A stretch of 64,000 bases of DNA from the NCBI RefSeq assembly GCF_000835495.1, contig NW_015622542.1, positions 2,874,485-2,938,484 on the forward strand, given 5' to 3'. Every line of letters starts with the position of its first letter. Positions within the stretch are counted from its first letter, which is position 1. A model generated the notes under the pieces. The model saw only the letters and a program-made list of their open reading frames with translations, was not told the origin of the DNA and ran no database searches. This DNA comes from Cladophialophora immunda (Eukaryota > Ascomycota > Eurotiomycetes > Chaetothyriales > Herpotrichiellaceae). Positions 1-10,036 of this stretch are shown piece after piece. The position numbers and the translations under genes are program-made.

Positions 1-238
1 ATGTCTTCCAATGGTCGTTTCAACGGCCTAGTGTGATCAACATGACGCCCTCTTCACTACCAAGTGCCTGCCGGACGCATGCGACAATGTGGCAACACTA
101 AGACCAGAATCTTCCCTTCGCCTGCCTTTCATTTCCCAAATCAATCCTCTGTGTTAAAATCCTATCCTCCCCTTCTTCGCGAATCCAAGGGTTTCAACAC
201 TAGACCTCCAAGCCGAAGGTGCCTCCACAGCCGTCACA

Positions 239-1163
239 ATGTCTTTTACAATGTGGTACACGAAGCCTGACGGCAGACAAGTCCCAATCAGAATGTCGAT
301 CTGGGACGCCATGAAGGGTGTCCCGGACCCGAAGCCGAGAAAGCCAAAGCCGGTAAGGAATCCAGCCGTCAAAGTCGCATGTTGCAGAGCTGGGATGAAA
401 TGTTTGAGCATGAGTTGCTAATGACTGTTTTAGTGCTCTTGTTGTGGAAAACCTCATGTCAAGGACAAGTCCAAGGGAGATGGCAAGTGCGAAGACAAGA
501 AAGATGCCAAAACCAAGGATGACATCAAAGATGGCAACGAGGACCCAGAGGGAAAAGACAAGAACAGTGACTCTGATCTTACCGAAGACGATCGGACCCT
601 GCTACGCATGAAAGGCGAGAATCAGCAAGCACAGTGGAAAGAGATCCTCGCAGAGACCACCAACTTCAAGAATGTGGGCGAGCTCAAAGCACGCTGGAAA
701 CAAATCAGCCACCGACTCGACGTGGGGGACAAGAACAATTCTGGCGAGAATAAGAAGGACAAGAAAGATAAGGATTCTGCGAGGGAGGAGAAAGCTAAGA
801 GAGATCGTGAAGAAGGCTTAAGGAGAAAAGCGGAAAGGGAAGCTGCCAAAGCCAAAAAGGAAGAAGAAGGAAAGAAAGCAGAAGAGCAGACGGAAGACAG
901 CACCAAGTCTGACAACAAGGTATGCACAGGCGAACAATATAGCCTGACACTCGAGTGAACTAACTTGAACACAGGACGACGCCAGCAAATCCCCAAAGTC
1001 GGACGGTAAAGCGAGGAAACTCAGCTCATCTCCCCATAGTCTCAAAGCATGGGCGGACAATTACGACAAGAAGAAATGGCAGACTCTGGCTTCGAAACAC
1101 TATGACAGGACAGGAGAGCGTATCACCCCCGCCCAAGCTCGGAGGTTGGCTGAAGAGAAGTGA
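239..1163 (+). CDS. Lys/Glu-rich hypothetical protein, 262 aa, 3 exons
   Basis: I do not recognise a named family. Exons are 239..352, 434..919 and 975..1163. The introns (81 and 55 bases) have GT...AG ends and keep the frame, giving 262 residues. The N-terminus begins MSFTMWYTKPDG and exon 2 opens with a Cys cluster (CSCCGKPH), a possible small metal-binding site. The middle is a highly charged Lys/Glu/Asp region likely to form a coiled coil or disordered linker. A segment reading QAQWKEILAETTNF, followed by ELKARWKQI, looks like a helical SANT/Myb-like fragment, and the C-terminus is basic (LSSSPHSLKAWADNYDKKKWQ). A nuclear or nucleic-acid-associated role is a guess from composition. The start is the first ATG giving a continuous spliced frame. 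Confidence 0.75.
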
Positions 1164-2135
1164 AGCTACGGGCCCGAGAGATTGCAGGTGTTCATTTCCT
1201 TCATACAAAGTTGGTCACGTTGCTGTAACTGCGAAAAGCTGCCTTGGTCAATGGCAGGATTGAATGCCTGCGGTGGCAAGACCGGGTATTGAGAGCAGAT
1301 TATGGATAATAGATGATCAATATCGCCTCCCGACCCCTCTAATAGGTGCATGGATCGATGGATTTCGATGGATTTCTTTTCGTCTCTTTGCCCGTCTCTC
1401 AGGTCCAGCGTCTTGGTGGTCAGGAGATGCCAAGACTTCGCAAGGCTGGCGCCCTCCTTTTCTTCCGAGCCTGCGCCTTCTTCACTTCTGCAGAAACGTC
1501 TTGGACACCAGATTCAACAGCTTGAAGGACATTTTGCAGCCAACATTTCCCTGGCAGAGAAGACAAGAGAAGGGTCACAGGCGCAACCCGGTTTTGGCAT
1601 CCTCCGCACCTCCACCTTGCCCACAAAGATTGCGGGGGACAGGGCGACGATCCACACATCCTTTCAGGCTGAATTCCGGCATATCCCAAACCACCCTCCG
1701 TCACGCCGTCAATATCAGCTTCCAAATCTGTCGAGGTCTCGATGTCAATGACGCGTGGAATCGAACCTTTCATTTGCTGCAACCCCCCAACACTGTTCAA
1801 GTGCCGCGCACACAATGGGGCTCCTGTTTACTGTCCACTGTTATTGGGCCGGGTCGCAGGATTCTGTGTTCCCGAATCACCTGTACTACCGACAATCCTC
1901 CGGGTTGGAATGGTAGCAGTACTGTGAATTCTCCCGTGATATTGGATCAGGTCCAGTCCCTCATGAGCTAAAGTTCGGTTCTGCAAGAGGGTAGACGGAA
2001 AAAGGCAAAATGGAGTTCTCCAGACTCCGGATGAAAAAGAGTATAAAAAGGTCTCTGTGTCGGCAGCTCTTTCAACCTTGCACAATGTGCCAAGCGGGAA
2101 AATACTGCTGATACGAGCTGGTGTCTGCTTTCAAC
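1164..2135. other. Intergenic, 972 bp
   Basis: Overlapping open frames run here on both strands (up to 235 codons on the plus strand), but they lack recognisable protein features and splice-compatible partners. The last 100 bases are the promoter of the downstream esterase. Confidence 0.6.
2042..2049 (+). promoter_or_regulatory. TATA box of the GDSL esterase gene
   Basis: The sequence TATAAAAA lies 87 bases before the ATG at 2136, a normal spacing for a regulated fungal gene with a short leader. It is inferred from the motif and its position only. Confidence 0.5.
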
Positions 2136-3539
2136 ATGAAGCTCTTCTCCTCTGCAGGGCTTTTTGCCCTCGGTGCCTCTCTGTTCGCATCATCCACCAC
2201 CAGCTCAGCGCTCCCACGTCAGAGCAGCAGCAAACCATGGTCGCTGAAAAGTTTCAATTCCCTCATCACGTTCGGTGACAGCTATACAGATGAATCTCGC
2301 TTAGGGTGGTTCATCAATCACAATGGTTCTGCTCCACCTGCCGGCACTTTGTTGCCTGAAACTTTCAGTGCGCCTGGTGGCGGACGGACCTGGCCCAGAT
2401 ACGTGGTACAATATACCGGAGCGACAGTGCAAGGCAAATGGACTCCTCAGATGACACTGTATGACTATGCTGTCTCAGGTGCTGTCTGTTCCAACAACAT
2501 CACACCAAGGTTCGTACTATTATATGCATATCTTTCTCTCTTATGGGATCACATCCTAACAATATGCCTCTTCCAGATGGTTCCCGGCAATTGACGCGCC
2601 CTTTCCTTCTGTTCTGGAATACGAGGTGCCGGCCTTCGTCGCCGACATCCCAGCGACACGAGTCAACTCCACGCCTGCCGTCCAACTTTTCACCCCAAAA
2701 TTGACTGCCCAAGACGCTGTCTACGCACTGTGGATTGGCACCAACGACCTCGGCGTGTACGCGTTCCTCACCGACTCGCAAATCCCCGGCAAAGTTCTCT
2801 CCGACTACACGTCGTGCGTCTACAACGTCTTCGATAAGCTCTACGCCAGCGGCGCGCGGCACTTCGTGCTCATGAACACCGCTCCGTTGAACCTGGCGCC
2901 CTTGTACGCCAACGACTCCCTGCACGGCGTTGGCGCCAACCAGTACTGGGCGAACAAGACGGCCAACCACACGGAGATCGCGTATGCCATGCAGCAGTTC
3001 ACCACGACAGTCAACAACGTCTTCAAGTACCAGACCCCCTACGAGCTCCTGGTGGCGAACCGTTACCCGGGGGCTCACTTCGCTCTCTTCGACACCCACG
3101 CGCTCATCACCGACATCTACAACGCCCCTGCCAATTACCTGAACGGCACGGGCGTGGTCAAGGGCGGCGAATGCGTCTGGGGATACGAGAATCACTGCAC
3201 TGTGGACCAGAAGACGTGTGTGAAGAGACAGAACGGCACGAATCCCGACGGGTATCTGTGGTTTGACGAATTGCATCCCAGGTGAGTCTTTGCGTTCTTG
3301 ATCCACTTGTCCGTCTCTCGTCCCTCACTTTCTCCCTTCACTCCTCTCCTTCTAGGGGAGACAAAACCAAGGGCCAATGTGAATGCGAATGTACGGGACC
3401 CAGCCTACGAGCGCGAGACTTTGAGAAACGAATGACTAATCCACGCATTTCCTCACGCAGCGAACAAACCGACCGGATCATCGCGCGGAATTTCGTGCAG
3501 GTCCTCAACGGCACCTCCAAATATGCCACCTACTACTGA
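2136..3539 (+). CDS. Secreted GDSL-type esterase/acetylesterase (CE16-like), 3 exons
   Basis: Exons 2136..2509, 2577..3281 and 3461..3539 give 385 residues. The start at 2136 opens a signal peptide (Met, then a hydrophobic stretch to about residue 26). GDSL/SGNH catalytic features are visible: the nucleophile block FGDSYTD (Ser49), the GTND block in the middle, and the C-terminal DELHPS with Asp355 and His358, the last Ser codon being assembled across the second intron. Several N-x-S/T sites fit a secreted glycoprotein. Known members of this family de-acetylate plant cell-wall polysaccharides or cleave lipid esters outside the cell; the exact substrate cannot be read here. Intron 1 is 67 bases with a CTAAC branch-like motif, and intron 2 is longer (179 bases). 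Confidence 0.88.
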
Positions 3540-5016
3540 GCCAGTGAGGTCCAGTCTCTGGCTCACACATGGTATACGCATGGTATACATGGCACGGCGT
3601 TGGTCGGCATAGGACGGAATGGGACGAGTGTCTTTGCGGAGTTGAATGGTATGGTTGGCTGTTGGAATGAGAGGGCAGACAACGTATAATGTAGCTTGAT
3701 GTGGTACGTTTACTGCGCATGATGTGATATGGTAGCATGTGATACGATGTATGGTCGATGTTCTCAGGCACGAACGCACGAAGATGACCAACACCAGCCG
3801 CAAGTACAAGGTCCCTGGCCATCTTTTCCTGCGCCCCCAACCATCCGTCGCAGGGTATATCCGAACATGGAAGTAGGTCGATCCCATCCTCTCCGCGCCC
3901 TGGGGAAGGCATGTAGGGAGGAATCAATGAGGGCAGCGGGAACCGCAGAGATCGTCTTCGACAATGACGACGACAAACGACCCGTGAACTGTGAAACCCC
4001 CTCCTCCCGTTCTCATGCAGGGTACAGACCTATGTACCTATGGTAGGTAGGCATGCCAACGCTCCACTCCTGGAGTACCTCGTCCAGCCACGCACATACA
4101 CATGCACGTATGCCCAGCCGGACATGCCCCGGAGGCAGTGGCGGAGCCGGAGGCGAACCTGGCAACAAGTCGCGCCCGCTCGTCCTGCCACTATGTCCTG
4201 TGTGTGTACCTAGGTATGTCCCCACGCAACCATCCCCACGCACCGACCGCCACACACACGCAGAAGGATCCGGGGGGCGCACAGAGCAGGCGGGAAGATT
4301 ACATAGGTAGACAGACGAAGAAACGCCCACACGTTCACCGGCACGGGGAAAAGACGAACGGACGAGGGGGGGGGGGAGGAAGAAGACGAGGCGAAAGCGC
4401 GAAATCGCAGGCCACAGGGCAAGGTAAAATGGCCACATGTCGTTGGAAGGATGAATCCATCGTCCTCGTCCTCATCGGCGTCCTCATCGGCAATCCTCAT
4501 GCAGAGCGTTTCTTGGCGGGCGGACGCGGGAAGAGCCACGGCTGCATGTATGAATGTCTATGTTTAGAATACAACAGACGTACCTACGCACCTAGGTATC
4601 TACTTGCCTACTTGATCGACGGTCTAAGGCTCACGTGCCTCGTGGGGCATACCTTCGGCACAGAGACATGTAGATACTGCAGCTAGAGCCCAGCAACTCT
4701 CTTTCAATGTTGTTCGCCGTGAGAGGCAATGTCATTTTTTCTAGCTATCTATTTGGCTTTGCTGGTTTTGTTGCCGATAGACCCTGGACGGCTCCATGCG
4801 CGTGAGCTCAAGTGTCCTCCAGTATCACATTCTGGCTGTAGTACAATTCCTTTCCATTTCGGTCTCGTTCCCTGGCCTTGCGCCTTCCATCGCCATAGAG
4901 TAAGCTTGTTCCGTATCATGAACCCCGCGCCTCGACTGAAAGATTCCACCCACCCCGTCGTAAAGTCATGTCATAGCAATCCACACGCAAGGATCCGTGG
5001 GGCATTCATACATGGC
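3540..5016. other. Intergenic, 1.5 kb, simple repeats and CCTAGGTA motifs
   Basis: No convincing gene. The tract lies between the tail ends of two convergent genes. It holds an 11-base G run at 4366..4376 and several copies of a CCTAGGTA-like palindrome between 4.0 and 4.6 kb. Confidence 0.6.
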
Positions 5017-5811
5017 TCAGAAGTTCTCGTCGTCAACTTTGTTGTCGATGCCTCCGACCCACCAAACAGCTGCGTTGATAATATCCTTGATCGCCTCCAA
5101 GTCTTCCTGGTTGCGGGGTGCGTAGAGCAGAACCTGAGAGCCCTCGACGGGGCTCGGCTGGTTCGCATTGAAGAGGCGCATGAACCGAGACCCAACGCGG
5201 CCAGACAGAGGATGTCTTTGACCCCAGCCCTTCTCGATGACAGTCTTGACATCACTGGGGTGGAGCGTGGAGTGGATGAACCCGTCTTCAGTGTTGGCGC
5301 TGAGGATCTCTCCGTAATACTTTGTCTCATTGAAGACGCGGTGGCGGGCATACAGCGAGGTCGGAGACTCGGGCTCAAAGGTCGAGCGGCCTAGATAGGT
5401 GGACTGGGGGTAGCGTTCTGGGATGTCGATGATGAGGTTGCGGAGGCGGTCGTCTACGTCCTTTTGCTCCCATGGAGGTAGTTGCGTCTTCTGGATGGGG
5501 CTGCTGATGCCTTCAACCTCGGGGCGAGAGCCTCGGCGGTGGGGAAGGCTTTCCAAGTAGCCTCGCGAAGACATGGTCGTTGGGCTTGATGGGGGGCTGA
5601 GAGGATCTGAGACGGATAGGATGTTGAGGAAACGCTCAAAGGCTGTCTGAAGGCTGGCCTCGAGGGCTTTGCCGGGCTTTGTGGAGAGAAAGGGCTTGAG
5701 GTCGAATCTGATGAATTTCAGGAGGTACGTGACGATGGTGGAGCCAATCAGGATGGACGAGGCCACATAGAAGAGATTGGGCGCCCAGAGGGTTGGCATG
5801 TGCAAGGCCAT
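5017..5811 (-). CDS. Luciferase-domain (DUF5519-type) membrane-anchored protein
   Basis: The protein has 264 residues. The chosen start is the ATG at 5811 (MALHMPTLWAPN); the open frame extends upstream only from a non-ATG codon. A hydrophobic segment at about residues 12-32 is a probable N-terminal membrane anchor. A Pro/Ser/Arg-rich linker follows. The C-terminal ~90 residues contain FIHSTLHPSDVKTVIEKGW, then RHPLSG, LLYAPRN and a final helix, which match the fungal luciferase-domain family (PF17648-type). The biochemical role of this fungal family is not established, and despite the name light emission should not be assumed. The gene is intronless and tail-to-tail with the GDSL esterase. 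Confidence 0.85.
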   Translation of the reverse strand: MALHMPTLWAPNLFYVASSILIGSTIVTYLLKFIRFDLKPFLSTKPGKALEASLQTAFERFLNILSVSDPLSPPSSPTTMSSRGYLESLPHRRGSRPEVEGISSPIQKTQLPPWEQKDVDDRLRNLIIDIPERYPQSTYLGRSTFEPESPTSLYARHRVFNETKYYGEILSANTEDGFIHSTLHPSDVKTVIEKGWGQRHPLSGRVGSRFMRLFNANQPSPVEGSQVLLYAPRNQEDLEAIKDIINAAVWWVGGIDNKVDDENF

Positions 5812-8800
5812 GTTGTGTTGCTGTGATCCTTTCTCTGACGAGATGGGAGATGGATTTCCGAGTAAGTCTGGAGGCAGTGAAACGAGGAAGCGGGAGGCTG
5901 AGCGGGACACGAGATTGATTCACTTGAAAATTCACAGTCGGCTCGAATGCTTGAAGCAGATGTGAACGAGTGACAACTTCTCACAGGTACCTTTATACTT
6001 TTTCCCTTTCTCTCTATCGGTGTTTCCCACCCTCCAGGACTCCGACAAAGGCTCGCTGGAGGAGACAGGACAGGGCCAGGACGAAGCAGAGTGGTCAGGG
6101 CATGACGCGTATCGCCCTGGCTTTCCATTTGGCGAGGATTCTGAAGCAAGACTGTTAAGGTGAAGAGCTTCAGATCAGCCCAAAGGGTGGCTCCTCAGCT
6201 ACCCAAAGCGGAATAAGGCTTGATGGAGCCGCGTGGTTGGGTGAGGCAGATGGAAGCCATCGGCTAGGATGCATGAACGTGTGGTTTCCCGCCTGTCTGA
6301 AGCTGGGCGAGTGGACTGATGCCTGGTCGCGCGGCACGGACGAAGTCGAGTGGCAAGAGACGATCCGGGTTTTGATCTGATAAGGGGGGCAGCCCAAAAG
6401 GGAGGAGCCCAAGGGCCAAGAGTTTCACTGAAGCCAAGGCATGTTGCTTGATGGAATGCTTGATGGATGGATTGGATGGGTTGGATGCCAGAGATGGAGA
6501 GGTGGAGAGGTGGATTGGTAGAGACGAGGCCATGGCCCATCGAGGTAGAGGCAGACGCAGGCGCAGGCGCAAGGAAAAACCGCGCGCCGTCGGCATGTCG
6601 GAGCTTCGGGGGGTTTCCGCCCGACATCCAGAAATTCTCCGGCTTCTCTCATTCTTCCGCTTCCCTTGTCTTCCCCCCTCCCTTCCTCCCTTCCTCCCTC
6701 ATCACTTCTTGATGAGCGGTATTGCTCTCTGCAACTTGGCCACGGCCATTCTGCGAGTGGCCACTTCACTCCTGCCCGCCATTACTATTCGGTGGTTCCA
6801 GAGTGCATCGAGCGGCAGACTCACTCCCCAGCGTCATGCAAATCTGGCAATCCATCTGTCGCCATACCTTGTAGGTATATATAGCACCTTGTCAGATTGG
6901 TCCATTGCCAAACCCACTCTCAAGCTCCTGCCAAAAACGCCTTGTCTCCTCTCCTTGCGCATGGACTGTCAATATCCTGCTTCAGTTGATATGTCGTCCT
7001 GCTTTCGTGGTAATAGCAACGACGGTGATCTGAGGACATTCTTCAAGAGTCCAACTGTACCCACGTTGGGTTCCCAAAAACGGGACAAATCCCTCGAGAA
7101 GCACTTGGCTTGCGGCATACGTGGCAGTCACGGCTTTGCTCCAGTGCTCAAATGCCGGATCCAGCATACATGGTTGTGGATCGATGGTGACAACGCTGAC
7201 CGCAAATTGAACCGCAGAGCGCGGGAGATGTTCCCAATTCCATCGACTTTCCCCAGACAATTCCACGTTGCGGGAACCATCTCCACGTCCACGTCTCTGT
7301 TCTGCTCGACGGTGCGAGCAAGGCTGCGCAGGGCGTGTGCCGCTCCTTTCCTTCGGCTGAATGCCGGGATGCAGGGCACGGATGTACTCCAGGTGGCGCT
7401 AGAGGTTTGTGCAAGATTCTCTTCAGCATCCAGCCTGAGCTATTTTGGGAGCACAAGCGTGCCTGCAGGCTGGGGTTTCCCCTAACGTCGTCTGCTTGTT
7501 AAGCCGCGTGAAATGATAGGCAGATTGAGCTGTCACTATCACTGAATCGGACTCCGTGGATTGGGAGTGGAGTGTTCGAGGCATGATTCATCCAAGCCGT
7601 CGAATTGATCTGTGCCACCTATTCTCAGGAACGTGGGTTGCATACTCGGAAACGCCTCCGATAGAACACAACGTCGTTGCCGAGCTCGCATCAGAGCTTT
7701 GAGAGACCTGGCTTGCGCATATCCTCGCTCCATCCGGGACGCTCAACCGAGGTATCATGATGCGCGGCAAGGCTCCCGTGAGACGGTCGCTCCTCGCTTA
7801 ACAGATACCAGCATCACTCGTTCACTGGACACAAGAAAGATGATGCATCAATGGATCCCATCTCCGGACCTCCGTCAGTTAAGTACCAGTCAACAGTACT
7901 GAAGACGAAAGACACAATGCCTGTGACTGCCGCGCATTCCTTTCCTATACCCTCTCTCTGAAAACAAAAGAAGCTGCTTCTATATTTGACCTGCCCTAGT
8001 TGCAGATCAGAGGCATGTTTCTATCTTCGACCACGGGTACCGGGTACCGCGCGAGGGATTCTGCAACGGCTGGGTGACGCATCACACAAAGCGTCGTTGT
8101 CATCCAACATACGCTCGCTCCGGCCTGTGACAGAACATACATTCTTCCGTCATATTCCATGCCTCATCTGTAGAATGTATCGGTTTCTATCTTTGATCAT
8201 GATTCCTTTCGGCCTGCGAAAAGGTTGAAGAACATAGAGACAGGGTCTCTATTCGAACCAACGCCTCTCAGGGAGCACAATCAATGATCCTCAACCACGA
8301 CACGGCCTGCAAGAACACACCACTCGTCTCTCAGTCAAGCATGCACGCTCTTCCCGTTCGACCACCCAATGCATGCCAATAAAACCACTGACCCAAGAAG
8401 CCAAGCCACTCACTCGCAACAGGTTGACATCTCTCTAAACAACAAACTGGGCCACAGCACAGAATCTTTCACAGACCCAACAAATATCATTGATCTTCTC
8501 ATGGGCTACCCACCTCGTACTGGGAAAGGCAACTCTCCCTGCAGGTATGGGGGGATGCTTCATAGAAATTGACATCGCAGCCTCGTTGGCTCCAACAGGT
8601 CCACCTGTAGTTACGTGATCGTGATTGACCCTTCGCCGTAGTCGGAGAAGTCCTGCAGAGTTGCACCCGGTGGTTGATCCTATACAGCACCTTGCAGAGG
8701 CGTGCCCAGAGAAAGACGTACACGGAGAAGCGTGAAAATTGTGTGCTAAGACCCCAGGTTTGGTGTCGGCTGGAGATTGGTGGGTCGGAGCCCGAGCATG

Positions 8801-10036
8801 ATCGAGATGGAGGACTTGATCCCTTGTGGTCAATATTTTGATTGGGTATCTGTTATTAATACATACGTATATCACCTTGCGCAATTCACATTGAGATACT
8901 GAGAACCCCTGAAAGAACCATGGTTTGTCTCTGAGGATTCAGAGTGCAAATGTCACAGGATATATCACTTCCAATTCCAGCGTAGTACTCCTCCCCCGCT
9001 TAGAAATCGGCGATCCCAAGCCTGTGCCGACTACATGTTGGTTTGAAGGACTTTGAACAGTAGTATGGCATCATTATTGGCTATGGGGTTAGAGGGTGGT
9101 GTGCCTTCCGAGCACTTACAACCGGCAAATAAGACGCACAATGCTATCAGAGACGTGTTGCTGCGAACGATTATGGCTGCTCGAGGGCCTCGGTTTGTGT
9201 TTGCTGCAGGGTATATAAGGTGACGTAGGATTCGAGGAAGTTGTGCAAGGGCTGGAGGCGTGGATGTAGCAGAGGGCAATTGGTGAAAGCTGTGTCATTG
9301 CGAAAGGTATAGTCCAGCACTTGAATCATTCTTCTTGTGCGCATCTCTTGCGACACCACCTGGATCCTACCCATGGGCGAAGAACTCGACATAGAGCGTG
9401 GTTATGACAAGTAGTGTAAACCTCGTCCTGTCCTCTGGCGATGCTGTTGGACGAGACCAATAGACCGTACTTCTGTCGAAATGTCAAAGCCGACCTCAGC
9501 AAAGCCAGTATGGGAATGCTAGGAGGATGTATTAGGACATGAATGTTAATAGAGCCCACGAAGAGAGTGTATATCATCATAAAGCTCTTTGAATGAGTGT
9601 GACATTATACAAATTCCAGATCAAGCAGCGGTGCCTGCTTTTGGGACGCTGGGTTGATACCAACGGAGGCGTCCATTGATACACCGACGAGAAAGAGCGG
9701 GACGAGGCTGAGCAATGCTCTGCCGTATCTCATAGGGCGGAGCATACGCGCAGCACGCTGGATAGGGCAAGGTGGCTTGGCAGTTCGACAGTCTCCCATT
9801 GGGTGTTCAAGCTGCCAATGCAAGAATGATTTGCATGTGCAGAGCTTGTTATGCGTAATGGCGCGCGGGGGAGCAGGAAGCCAGCCTCCAATGCGCTTCT
9901 TTCAGTCATCTCGAGGTTTCTCGATGCTCCATTAACCTGTTCATTTACTTACCTCACTCCCTTTCACTCTTCATGAATTTGCTTGTATCCTCTACCTCTT
10001 CCCTAATGCCTTGAGACTGATTTGCGTCCGTCGGCC
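5812..10036. other. Gene-poor stretch, 4.2 kb
   Basis: No gene can be called with confidence. A 174-codon ATG frame at 6961..7485 (+), preceded by a TATATATA at 6876..6883, and short hydrophobic or fragmentary open frames on the minus strand at about 8.9-9.9 kb are the only candidates; see findings. Runs such as repeated GGATGG/TTGGATG near 6460-6520 and C/T runs near 6660-6710 are low complexity. Confidence 0.5.

Noticed and set aside
1264..1971. Plus-strand open frame of 235 codons, overlapped by a minus-strand frame
   Set aside because: No domain, no ATG context or splice partners; overlapping long frames on both strands suggest chance in a GC-balanced spacer.
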